A stretch of DNA of 64,000 nucleotides from Telmatospirillum sp. (GTDB lineage Bacteria > Pseudomonadota > Alphaproteobacteria > Rhodospirillales > Magnetospirillaceae): positions 94,935 through 158,934 of the forward strand of contig WASQ01000036.1 of assembly GCA_009712185.1 (NCBI GenBank), in the 5' to 3' direction. The notes beneath the pieces are model-generated. The model was given only the letters and a program-made list of their open reading frames with translations, was not told the origin of the DNA and ran no database searches. Below are positions 27,409-37,114 of this stretch, one piece after another. The stretch's first letter is position 1; every line of letters starts with the position of its first letter. The position numbers and the translations under genes were made by a program.

Positions 27409-30400
27409 TCAGACCCCGACCCCGTCCAGGTCCTGGAGTTCCCGGCTCAATGCATCCAATAATTGATCGTCCGTCATGTCGCCGGCCGTTCCGGCGTTCC
27501 GGTCCTGGTCTTGAACCGGCCGTTCCACGATCCGGCTTCCCGCGGTGGGGCCGGCATCCGTCGTGAAGGTGAAGCCGTCCTCGATCAACGCCGTCACCAC
27601 GGCCTCGATCGATGTCCGTTCGAAGGCGAAGGTGCTGGGCAGCGACAATCCACTCAGCCGTTCCAACCGGGATCGCAGGTCCACGGCCATCATTGAGGTC
27701 ATCCCCATGTCGAAGAATCCCCGCCGAACGTCGAGTTCGTCCGGCGCGTCGTAACCGAAGACGTCGGCGATCACCTTGCGGACATGGTTCATCAGGCGGT
27801 GGCGGCGCAGCTCAGGGCTTAAGGCCTCGAGTTCCCGGCGCAGGCTTCCCTCGCCGGTGCCACCGTCCGGCCGTTGCCCCACCTGATCGAGAACCGGCCA
27901 GGGAAGGACGGCCTGATAGAGCGGCCTTAAGACGGCCCAGTCGACGGCTGCGATCCCGGCGCGTGCGGGCCCGTTCCAGACCAGCCGGTCGAGGCAGGCC
28001 AGGGCGGTCTCATCCTTCAGCGGGTCGAGGCCGCTCTGGCGCATCAGGCGCAGGTCGTCAGGCCGGTTGCGAACAGCGCGGTCCCACTGTGTCCAGGCGA
28101 TGGACACCGAAGGACGGCCGGATCCACGGCGGGTCTCGGCCAGGGCATCGGCGAAGGCATCCACGGCGGCGGCACGCCCCATGCCCATACCGCCCCACAG
28201 CGCGGCGGCACTGCCGAAGGTTGCGAAAAGGCGGATGGGATCGGATCGCGTCAGGCGGTGCAAAGCCACGACAACGCCCGCACGGCGCTTCAGCGTCTCC
28301 GCCATGGCCGTTTCGGACATCGACGCCAGAGGTGTCATGGTCCAGTCATGCCCACCGTGAATGACGCCGACGATGGGCCCTCCCGCCCTGAGACGGGCGA
28401 TTTCACCCGCCAGCGCCTCCCGATCATCAGGACTGATCTCAAGTCTTTCGATCAGAGGACCGCCCGCATCCGCGCTGGCAACAGACGGATCCCCCCCGAG
28501 CAGCGCGACCCGTCCGACGCCGGTCCCGGCCAGCCATTGCAGGATCGGCGGGGCAAGGTCCGGCGCCGCATCATGAAGGATGACACACCCGTCCTTCGGC
28601 AGGGTGTCGTGGCGCGGCGGCGGGGCAACCTGTTCCACCACCTGGGCCGCCCGAAGGGTGCCGTCGCGTAACAAAAGATGATCATGTGGCAGGTCGGCAG
28701 CCAGCAGATCGGCCAGAAGCCGAAGATTGCGGCCATCGCTCAGATCGATGTCGGCGACGCCACGCCACCAGGCCGGATGTTCAAGACCGAAGCAGCGGAC
28801 AAGCCCCCAGATCGATGCCGCCGCCGGCCGGCTGGCCGGACCATCCGCCTCAACGGCCTGTTCGGTCAGAAACAGGATCGGCTTCCCGCTGTCGCGGATG
28901 GCCGACGCCGCGCGGGACAGAGCCAGAATATCGGCGATCCGCGGCAACAGTCCGCCGGTCGGATCATCGGGCAGCCCGTCGGGCAGGCCGAGGCCGGCGG
29001 CGTGCAGGACGCCCTGGCATCTGGGATCCATGGCCTGTTCGCGCAGGAGACGTTGCAGACGCCGATCGGCTGCCGGGTCCCAATGGCCGTCCGGCGTTCC
29101 CTGCGACCGTTCTTCCGCCACGGTCCGGATCATGACGCCCCGGGTCGCCGCGGCCGCCACCAGCGGTCGTGCGAGGTCCTCGCGGTCACCGATCAACAGC
29201 CAGAATCCCGCTGGTGTCGCCGGTGGGACCGGCTGGTCCAGGTCCCACCATGCCAGGGTATAAGTCCGCGCCTCCGGTCCCGCGGCGTCCGTGCCCGTGC
29301 CGGTAATCGTGCCGGTAATCGTCTCCGTAGTGGTGTCCGCGCATGAGGGACTGCCGGCATGCGCGGACAGACCGGACAGGACCAACAGGATCGTCCCGTC
29401 GCCGGCCTCGACGGCCAGAGTGCCGTCCCGCCGGTGGCGAACCGCGAGGGCGCCATCGGGGACGCCATTCCCGACGGTCAGGCCGGAGCAGACGCCCCCA
29501 TTCCGGTTGAAATCGGCGGCCAGCAGATCCACCGAGGCTTCGATGAGAGCGATCCGCCGTTCCCGCGCCGTCAGGCCGTCGGGAATGGCGATGGTGCCGT
29601 CATGGTGGCCGGGATCCCCTGGATGGTCGTGATCCCTCTGCTCGCCGAAGTCCCGGGGCGTCACGGCGTCCACCTGAGCGATCAGGCAGGGCTGCCATCC
29701 GCTGTCCGGAAGGCTGCGGTCAATACGGATCGCGACCGGCCGATCGTCCTTCAGCTCCAGACGCAGATGCAGCGCGAGCCGGTCGGTCAGGCCGATATCC
29801 GGTCCGGGAGAAATCCACAGCTCCAGCATCTGCCGCTGCAATGTTCCGCAAGCTTTTGCCATCGCGGCAAGGGCCAGTTCGGCCAGCGCCGCCGGTCGCA
29901 ACCGACGGCCGGTTCCCGAGAGGCTGAACAACTGGGAATCATCGCCGCAGGGTCCGGTCCAGCCGATACCGTCGCCATCCGTCAGCGGCGGCTCCCGCAG
30001 GAGAGGGCATGACCGGCCGGTGTCCCGCGATTCTCCGGTCCCGGCGACCAATACCGGGGTTGCCGGGGCGATCCAATAGGATTGCGGTTCCCACGGATTG
30101 GTGGGGAGATCCGCAACCGGGCCCGGCAGGGGCCAAAGCTCGCGCCAGTCCACCTCCATTCCGGCGAGAAAGCGGCCCACCAGGGCGGCCGTCCGCCCCG
30201 TCCTGCCGTTTTCGGGTATCGGGCGACCGTCCAGCCAATTCTCCAGCGCTGCCGCCAGGTCATCCGGACGGGATCCCCAGACAGCCAGCCGTTGAGGGAG
30301 CTGGGCGCGCCCTCTTGCCGCGGTCCGGCAGACCGCGCCGGCATCCGGCTGCGTCTCGCGCAGCCATCGGGCGATTTGAAGCGCGTGAGTTCTAAGGGCC

Positions 30401-33400
30401 GTCGGAGTCCTGGCCGACAACACCAGAGGCAGATCGGCCCCGGCCGTCTCAGGAAAGGACGCTGCGGACAAGGACGACGAAGCGGCGCCGTCATCATGTC
30501 CCGCGATCACCACATGAACATTGGTCCCGGTGAATCCGAATGCGCTGATTCCGGCCAGGCGTTCCGCCGGCTGCCCGGCCCAGGGTTCGACGGTCGTCGG
30601 GACGCGAACCTTGAGCGCGGTCCAGTCCACGCGGCGATTGGGCGTTTCGAAAGCCGGATGGGGTGGCAGAACGCCTTTCTGGACACAGAGGCAGGCCTTG
30701 ATGAAAGCGGCGATGCCGGCCGCGGCTTCCAGATGGCCGATATTGCTTTTCAGGGCGCCGATCCGCAGGGGATTGCGCGGATCTCGTCCCGTTCCATAAA
30801 CCGCGTCCATGGCCTGGATTTCGATCGGATCCCCGAGCACGGTGCCAGTGCCATGCGACTCGACATAGCCGATCTCGGCCGGTTTGCGGTTGGCGGCGGC
30901 AAGGCTGTCGCGGATCAGAGCCTGCTGCGCCGGTCCGTTGGGAACGGTCAGGCCGGCGCTGGGGCCGTCATGATTGACGGCCGATCCCAGGATGGTGGCG
31001 ATGATCCGATCCCCGTCGGCAATCGCCCGTGCCAGAGGTTTCAGCACAACGACGCCGCAGCCTTCGCCCCGCCCGTAACCGTCCGCACTGTCATCGAATG
31101 TTTTGCACCGTCCGTCGGGGGCCAGAGCCCCCGCATCGCCCATGGATCGGAAAATAGCGGGGGATGCGATCACATTGACGCCGCCTGCCATCGCGAGATC
31201 GCATTCGCCCTTGAGGAGGGACTGGCAGGCCAGGTGAATGGCCGTCAAGGAGGAGGAGCATGCGGTGTCCACCGTCAGGCTGGGGCCCTGAAGCCCGAGA
31301 CTGTGGGAAAGGCGGCCGGAGACCGCCGAAAAGGAGGTCCCTGTTCCCCAGTAGGCATCGATCCGGCCGGGATCGGCCGCGATCCGGAGATCATAGTCGT
31401 GTGAGTTGACGCCGGCGAAAACCCCCGTTCGGCTGCCCTGAAGCCGGTCGGGGGCGATGCCCGCGCGTTCCAGCGCCTCCCAGGCGACGGTCAGAAACAG
31501 ACGCTGCTGCGGGTCGAGCCGGAGCGCCTCCTTCGGTGAAATCTGGAAAAAGTCCGCGTCGAAAGCCCCCGGATCGTCGAGGAAACCGGCATGGTCCGGG
31601 AAGCGCCCGTTTCCCGCCTCCGGGTAGTCCGCATCCGCCCAACGTCCACCCGGGATGGAGCGAACCGCGATCCGACCCTGCTCAAGAAGGGACCAGAAGG
31701 CGTCCGGGGTGTCGGCCTCCGGAAAACGGCAGCCAATGCCGATCACAGCCACGACAGGGTCGGGCGCCAAGGTGTCCCGGCGCCCGTCGGCGCCCGTTGC
31801 AACCGTGACCGGAGGGGATTCGGCCCCCTGTTCCGGGGTTGAAAGAGCCAGTTTTTCCGCGATGAACGCCGCCAGCCGATGCACCGTCGGGAAATCGAAC
31901 CCGATCGTGGCCGGCAGGCCGCAGCCGAACCGGGCCTGGAGAGCCTGCCGCAATTCCACCAGCATGATGGAGGTCAGGCCCAGTTCAAAAAAGCCGCGTC
32001 CCCTGTCCACCGGCATCGCCTCGTCGAGGCCGAGAAGGTCCCGCAGCACCGTGTCGATCGCCGCTTCGATGGCGTCGACCGTGACAGGTGCCGCAGCCGG
32101 CCTGGCCGGTCCATCCCGCATGGGCGCGGGGCGCGGGGTGCCGGCCGTGGGGGTTATGCCGCCAGCCTCCGCAAGAACCCGGCCGGTGCGGTCAAGGATC
32201 CGCACCTCGGCGACGAGTTGCGACAGGTCCATCGCGGCGGGCGCGCGGTCCGGCGCGTCGAACCAGAAACGGCGATGCTGCCAGGGATAGGACGGCAGGC
32301 CGGTCAGCCGGCCGGCCGGATGGACGGCATTCCAGTCGATGTGTGCGCCGCCGGCATGAAGACCCGCCAGGGCGGCGGCAACCGTTTCCAACCCCGCCCT
32401 CCCCCTGACCAGGGCGCTGGCGACATGGCCGTTCAGGGCCTTTTCCTGCAGGCATTGCGTGACCGGTGGCGCCAGAACCGCATGGGGACCGATTTCCAGG
32501 AACAGCCGGTGGCCTTTGGCCGTCAGCCGGTCGATCGCGTCGCGGAAGCGGACGGGCTGGCGGATGTTGTCGGCCCAATAGGCGGCGTCGCCAACAGGCG
32601 TGCCGTCCGGACCGTGGCAACTCGATATCCAGGAAATCTCCGCCCCGGAGGGGGAAAGTCCCTTCAGGCGTTCGATCAGGGGCGCCCGATAGGGCTCCAT
32701 CTGGCGGCTGTGAAAGGCGTAGGCACCGGGAAGCAGCAACGCGAAAACGGTCTGGCGGGTCAGGTCGGCCGCCAGGGCCGTGAGAGTCTCCTCCGGTCCG
32801 GCAAGAACCACCGAGGCCGGACTGTTGAACGCCGCGACATCAAGGTCGGGATAGCGGGACAGCACCTCGGCAAGGGCGTCTCCCGCCAGGGCGGTGGCGA
32901 GCATCCGCCCGCTGCCGGCGCTGTCGCGCATCACATCCGCGCGGTGGAAGATCACTCTGACGCCGGTCTCGAGGTCCAGCACGCCCGCGCACCAGGCCGC
33001 CGCGACCTCGCCCATCGAGTGGCCGACGACCGCCGCCGGTGTGACGCCCCAGGCGCGGAACCGCTCTGTCAGCGCGGCCTGGAGGGCGAAGATGACCGGT
33101 TGGGCGATTTCGGTCCGGGACAGGCGGGAACTGTCGGCAGGGCGGCGTAATTCCTCCTCGATCCGCCAGTCGGTCAGCTTGGCCATTTCCGCGTCGCATC
33201 GACGGATGGTGGCCGCGAAGACCGGATCCTGGTCCAGAAGGTCGACAGCAACACCCGCCCATTGCGCCCCCTGCCCGGTAAAAACGAACACGGGGCGCAG
33301 TTCCTCGTCATCGTCCGGGGTTTCCGCTGCCCTCGGCGCGGCCTCGGCGATTTTCCGCAGATCCGCGGCAAGCGAGGCGCTATCGCGGCCGATCGCGACG

Positions 33401-34929
33401 GCGCGATAGGACCAGTGGTCCCGTCGGCAGGCCGCAGTATGCAAAATGTCGGGAAGATCCTCCGCTGGCGCCGATTCGATCCGGTCGGCATAGCGAAGGG
33501 CCTGGGCGCGCAGTGCCTCGACGGATCGCGCCGAGACAGGAACCATGGCCGGCCAGGGTGTCCGCGCCGGCAACAGTCCGGCCTGCTCGCCGGAAGGGGG
33601 GGGCGCCGACGCCGGGGGCGCGGACAGGATCACGTGAACATTGGTGCCGCTGAGGCCGAACGCGCTGATTCCGGCCATCCGGACTGACACGCGGTCGGGC
33701 GCGCGGTCAGGCCAGGGGCGCAGTTCGCGGGTCACGGCGATGGGCGCCTTGTCCCAATCGATGGCGGGCGTCTGCCGGTGCAGATGGATCTGCGGCGGGA
33801 TTTCGCCATGGCGTATCGCGGCAACGAGCTTGATCAGTCCCGCCACTCCGGCTGCGGCGTCCATATGGCCGAAATTGGCCTTCAGCGACCCCACCAGCAG
33901 TTTCTCGTCACGTCCCCGGAAGACCTGGCACAACGCATCCAGTTCGATGGGATCGCCAAGCGGCGTGCCGGTTCCGTGCGCCTCGACATAATCGATGTCG
34001 CGGGGCTGCACATGAGCCGCGGCCAGGGCGGCGCGGATGACGGCAACCTGCGCATTTCCGTTGGGGACAGTCTGGCCGGCGCTGGCGCCGTCGTGATTGA
34101 CGGCGGATCCCCGAATGACGGCACGGATTTCATCGCCATCGGCCAGCGCATCGCAGAGACGCTTCAGAACGACAATGCCGCAGCCCTCTCCGCGAACGAT
34201 GCCATCGGCCCCGGCGTCAAAAACATGGCAGCGGCCGGTTGGCGAGATGGCCCGGACCTGGCTCATGAAGACGGTCAGATCGGGGGCGAGCATCAGATTG
34301 ACGCCGCCGGCCAGGGCAAGATCGGACTCGCGCGCCGCCAGAGACCGGCAGGCCAGATGAAGTGCCACCAGCGACGAGGAGCAGGCCGTCGAGACGGTCA
34401 GTGCCGGGCCGTGTGCCCCCAGATGGTAGGACAGACGTCCGGCGCCAAAGCTGAATTCCTTACCCGTCGCATAATAGGGGTTGATGCCGTCGACGCCGGC
34501 TTGACGGGAATGCAGCGCCAGATAGTCCATGCTCAACATACCGGTGAAGACGCCGGTTCTGCTGCCGCGAAGGCTCTGGACCGGAAGGCCCGCGTCCGCG
34601 AGGCTTTCCCAGGCCACTTCGAGAAGCAGCCGCTGTTGCGGATCCAGTTCCTTCGCTTCGCTTGGAGAGAAGCCGAAGAAGGCGGCGTCAAAGCCGTCGA
34701 TGCGGTCCAGAAAAGCGCCTTCCCGGCAATAGGTCGTCCCGGGACGGCCGGCTTCGGCATCATAAATGGCGTCCGCGTCCCAGCGGTCGGCGGGAACTGC
34801 GCCGACCGCGTCAACACCGTCGCGCAGGAGCCGCCACAGATCCTCTCCCGTCCCCGCTCCCTTTGGGAAACGGCATCCGGTGCCGATGATGGCGATCGGT
34901 TCGTATGGCAGGGGCAGGCTCGCATCCAT
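27409..34929 (-). CDS. pltB: Type I PKS, KS-AT-ACP-KS-(degenerate DH/KR-like)-ACP (PltB-like)
   Basis: KS1 STACSSSLVALH, AT GHSMGEVAA with YAFH, ACP FFELGLTSIMLVEL; KS2 DTACSSSLTAIH / ESHGTGTVLGDPIE; second ACP FFDMGMTSMMAVDL. Confidence 0.9.
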   Translation of the reverse strand: MDASLPLPYEPIAIIGTGCRFPKGAGTGEDLWRLLRDGVDAVGAVPADRWDADAIYDAEAGRPGTTYCREGAFLDRIDGFDAAFFGFSPSEAKELDPQQRLLLEVAWESLADAGLPVQSLRGSRTGVFTGMLSMDYLALHSRQAGVDGINPYYATGKEFSFGAGRLSYHLGAHGPALTVSTACSSSLVALHLACRSLAARESDLALAGGVNLMLAPDLTVFMSQVRAISPTGRCHVFDAGADGIVRGEGCGIVVLKRLCDALADGDEIRAVIRGSAVNHDGASAGQTVPNGNAQVAVIRAALAAAHVQPRDIDYVEAHGTGTPLGDPIELDALCQVFRGRDEKLLVGSLKANFGHMDAAAGVAGLIKLVAAIRHGEIPPQIHLHRQTPAIDWDKAPIAVTRELRPWPDRAPDRVSVRMAGISAFGLSGTNVHVILSAPPASAPPPSGEQAGLLPARTPWPAMVPVSARSVEALRAQALRYADRIESAPAEDLPDILHTAACRRDHWSYRAVAIGRDSASLAADLRKIAEAAPRAAETPDDDEELRPVFVFTGQGAQWAGVAVDLLDQDPVFAATIRRCDAEMAKLTDWRIEEELRRPADSSRLSRTEIAQPVIFALQAALTERFRAWGVTPAAVVGHSMGEVAAAWCAGVLDLETGVRVIFHRADVMRDSAGSGRMLATALAGDALAEVLSRYPDLDVAAFNSPASVVLAGPEETLTALAADLTRQTVFALLLPGAYAFHSRQMEPYRAPLIERLKGLSPSGAEISWISSCHGPDGTPVGDAAYWADNIRQPVRFRDAIDRLTAKGHRLFLEIGPHAVLAPPVTQCLQEKALNGHVASALVRGRAGLETVAAALAGLHAGGAHIDWNAVHPAGRLTGLPSYPWQHRRFWFDAPDRAPAAMDLSQLVAEVRILDRTGRVLAEAGGITPTAGTPRPAPMRDGPARPAAAPVTVDAIEAAIDTVLRDLLGLDEAMPVDRGRGFFELGLTSIMLVELRQALQARFGCGLPATIGFDFPTVHRLAAFIAEKLALSTPEQGAESPPVTVATGADGRRDTLAPDPVVAVIGIGCRFPEADTPDAFWSLLEQGRIAVRSIPGGRWADADYPEAGNGRFPDHAGFLDDPGAFDADFFQISPKEALRLDPQQRLFLTVAWEALERAGIAPDRLQGSRTGVFAGVNSHDYDLRIAADPGRIDAYWGTGTSFSAVSGRLSHSLGLQGPSLTVDTACSSSLTAIHLACQSLLKGECDLAMAGGVNVIASPAIFRSMGDAGALAPDGRCKTFDDSADGYGRGEGCGVVVLKPLARAIADGDRIIATILGSAVNHDGPSAGLTVPNGPAQQALIRDSLAAANRKPAEIGYVESHGTGTVLGDPIEIQAMDAVYGTGRDPRNPLRIGALKSNIGHLEAAAGIAAFIKACLCVQKGVLPPHPAFETPNRRVDWTALKVRVPTTVEPWAGQPAERLAGISAFGFTGTNVHVVIAGHDDGAASSSLSAASFPETAGADLPLVLSARTPTALRTHALQIARWLRETQPDAGAVCRTAARGRAQLPQRLAVWGSRPDDLAAALENWLDGRPIPENGRTGRTAALVGRFLAGMEVDWRELWPLPGPVADLPTNPWEPQSYWIAPATPVLVAGTGESRDTGRSCPLLREPPLTDGDGIGWTGPCGDDSQLFSLSGTGRRLRPAALAELALAAMAKACGTLQRQMLELWISPGPDIGLTDRLALHLRLELKDDRPVAIRIDRSLPDSGWQPCLIAQVDAVTPRDFGEQRDHDHPGDPGHHDGTIAIPDGLTARERRIALIEASVDLLAADFNRNGGVCSGLTVGNGVPDGALAVRHRRDGTLAVEAGDGTILLVLSGLSAHAGSPSCADTTTETITGTITGTGTDAAGPEARTYTLAWWDLDQPVPPATPAGFWLLIGDREDLARPLVAAAATRGVMIRTVAEERSQGTPDGHWDPAADRRLQRLLREQAMDPRCQGVLHAAGLGLPDGLPDDPTGGLLPRIADILALSRAASAIRDSGKPILFLTEQAVEADGPASRPAAASIWGLVRCFGLEHPAWWRGVADIDLSDGRNLRLLADLLAADLPHDHLLLRDGTLRAAQVVEQVAPPPRHDTLPKDGCVILHDAAPDLAPPILQWLAGTGVGRVALLGGDPSVASADAGGPLIERLEISPDDREALAGEIARLRAGGPIVGVIHGGHDWTMTPLASMSETAMAETLKRRAGVVVALHRLTRSDPIRLFATFGSAAALWGGMGMGRAAAVDAFADALAETRRGSGRPSVSIAWTQWDRAVRNRPDDLRLMRQSGLDPLKDETALACLDRLVWNGPARAGIAAVDWAVLRPLYQAVLPWPVLDQVGQRPDGGTGEGSLRRELEALSPELRRHRLMNHVRKVIADVFGYDAPDELDVRRGFFDMGMTSMMAVDLRSRLERLSGLSLPSTFAFERTSIEAVVTALIEDGFTFTTDAGPTAGSRIVERPVQDQDRNAGTAGDMTDDQLLDALSRELQDLDGVGV

Positions 34930-34983
34930 GGCGGTTCTCCGCTGGTTCTTGACGGTGCCTTAGAGGGAACGGTCCGGTCCGGC

Positions 34984-36333
34984 TCAGGCCACCGGCTCGG
35001 GTGCCTTGACGGTCATGTCGCCCAGATAGCGATGCCACAGATGATCGGGATCGCTCTCAACCGCCGTGACGATCTCGCGCATCCGGTCCAAGACCTCGAA
35101 GCGCTCTGCGCGGTAAACATCGCCTTGAAGAAGCTGCAAAATATCAAGGCGATAGCGGGGATCCTGAACAAACGCAGTGAACAGGATGTTGAGGCGGTAA
35201 TAGAGCGTGATGAATTCGTACCAGTTCTTGACGCCGTTGCGGATCATCTCCTTGTAGTGAGAGAAGCGTTCGGCGCGGAAATCGTTGGCCTTGACCGCCG
35301 GTACGATATCCATGCTGGCGATTCTGGCGCTGTTCAACGCGACGCTGACGCCACTTGAGAAAATGGGGTCGACGAAGCGGGCGGCGTCGCCGATCAGCAC
35401 GAAGCCGTCGCCGCAAACTTCCTTCATGCTGTAGCTGTAGTCGGCCTCGGACTTCAGTGGGCGGAGTTGCTTCGACGCTTTGAGGGCATCATGGATATTG
35501 GGGCGGGTCTTCAGCGTCTCCCAGAAGAACTCTTCCAGCGATGACTTGGAATTGACGTAGTTCTTTTTCTGAGTGACGACGCCGATGCTGGTGATGGTAT
35601 CGGTAATGGGAATCTGCCAGACCCAGGTGTTTGTCACCGGCAGGAAGTGAATGAAAATGTAGTCCAGTTTCTTCGGGTTTTCGGTTGCGGCCCGGCGGTC
35701 GTAACCGTCAAACCAGGTATGGATGGCGAACTGATTGAAAACCGGATCGGTTTCGCGCAGGTCGAACTGCCGTCCCAGCATGGTGTGGCGGCCACTGGCA
35801 TCCACGACCATCTTCGTCTTCAGCTCAACGGTCTGGTTGCCCAGCTTGACATGCAGCCGGACGTCTCCCGGAGCCTTGATGTCCACATTGCGAACCGTTA
35901 CGCCCTGATAGGCCTGCGCGCCCAGCTCAACGGCATGTTCGAGGAGGATCCGGTCGAATTTGCCGCGATCGACATGGAAGGTATAATCCCGGTCCACGCC
36001 GGTCTGGGACCGTTCGTTGAACATGATCTCGGCGGACCGGAAATCATGGTCCAGTCCCTGGAATCCCATTTTGTCGACCGGCCCGGATTCTGCCGAGGTC
36101 CAGGCGGCGCCGAACTTTCTGGGAAATCCAGCGGCCTCGATTTTTTCCATTGCTCCGATTTCAAGCAGCACCGGTGTGGTGGCCGGGACCAGCGATTCGC
36201 CCACATGGGCCCTTTCGAAAATTTCCCGCTCGAAAATGGCGCAGCTCACCCCCGCCTTGGCGAGGTAGGACGCCATGGTGGATCCGGCCGGTCCGCCGCC
36301 GATGATGCCGACATCAAAATCATAGTCAGTCAT
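34984..36333 (-). CDS. pltA: FADH2-dependent pyrrolyl-S-PCP halogenase (PltA-like)
   Basis: FDVGIIGGGPAGSTMASYLAKAG; FPRKFGAAW; NTWVWQIPITDTI (WxWxIP); located between PCP and PKS genes. Confidence 0.9.
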   Translation of the reverse strand: MTDYDFDVGIIGGGPAGSTMASYLAKAGVSCAIFEREIFERAHVGESLVPATTPVLLEIGAMEKIEAAGFPRKFGAAWTSAESGPVDKMGFQGLDHDFRSAEIMFNERSQTGVDRDYTFHVDRGKFDRILLEHAVELGAQAYQGVTVRNVDIKAPGDVRLHVKLGNQTVELKTKMVVDASGRHTMLGRQFDLRETDPVFNQFAIHTWFDGYDRRAATENPKKLDYIFIHFLPVTNTWVWQIPITDTITSIGVVTQKKNYVNSKSSLEEFFWETLKTRPNIHDALKASKQLRPLKSEADYSYSMKEVCGDGFVLIGDAARFVDPIFSSGVSVALNSARIASMDIVPAVKANDFRAERFSHYKEMIRNGVKNWYEFITLYYRLNILFTAFVQDPRYRLDILQLLQGDVYRAERFEVLDRMREIVTAVESDPDHLWHRYLGDMTVKAPEPVA

Positions 36334-36499
36334 GATGCAATCTCCGGTTGTATTTTGGCGTGCAACCCTTCCACTCGCTCCGGCTTGGTCCGGCCGGGAA
36401 GGTCACCGCGCCCTGGTCAGGAACAGACAACGGGATTCAGGCGGATGGTCGTTGAGGCCATTCGTCAGAGTCTCGTTTCGGGATGGTTCGGAGTGGGGC

Positions 36500-36751
36500 C
36501 TACGCTTGCAACGAACGGACAAGGGCGACAATCGAGGAAAGATCCTTGAAGTGCTTTCCTGTAATCGCCGAGGGTGGAATCGTAATTCCAACCTCTTCAC
36601 GGACAAAAACCATCAGCTTGGCAATGTTCATTGAATTGAGCACGCCCCATTCCAGCAACGGAGTATCGGGCTTCAGATCTGAATTTGCCGACTGAAGCAG
36701 GTCATTGACGATGTAGGTCTGAATTTTGTTTTGCAGGATTTCAGTTTCCAT
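36500..36751 (-). CDS. pltL: Discrete peptidyl carrier protein (PltL-like)
   Basis: 83 aa; LLEWGVLNSMNIAKLMVFVREEVGITIP with phosphopantetheine Ser; operon head. Confidence 0.85.
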   Translation of the reverse strand: METEILQNKIQTYIVNDLLQSANSDLKPDTPLLEWGVLNSMNIAKLMVFVREEVGITIPPSAITGKHFKDLSSIVALVRSLQA

Positions 36752-37056
36752 GATGAATACCCTTTCACGAAGTCTGTTGTCGTCAGCCGTTTACCGATGG
36801 CGCTCCGTACCGGACCTTTTTCAGGTCCGTTTCACGCCCGGATCCCGGCTCCTCCCCGCCGGTTGGTCCGCGGCGGGAAAGGTTGGCGTCCCCTTCCCTG
36901 GTCATCGGCTTTGGTTTCGATGGCCTGAAGGGAAATGCGAATGAAAACGGATTTAATTCACTGTTTTGTAATGTAATTTTTTATATGAACCTAAAAACGA
37001 TCTGGAAATAGAAGTTTTAAAATTTACAACACCACTCTACCGTTAATAACCACTTT

Positions 37057-37093
37057 GTCAAATTAGAATTTAAAATTAGTATTTAAAATTGAC
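37057..37093. promoter_or_regulatory. Candidate TetR operator upstream of second TetR gene
   Basis: GTCAAATT...AATTGAC quasi-palindrome, same half-site as 7924..7961. Confidence 0.4.
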
Positions 37094-37114
37094 TGCCAGG
37101 ACAAAAGCGATAGT

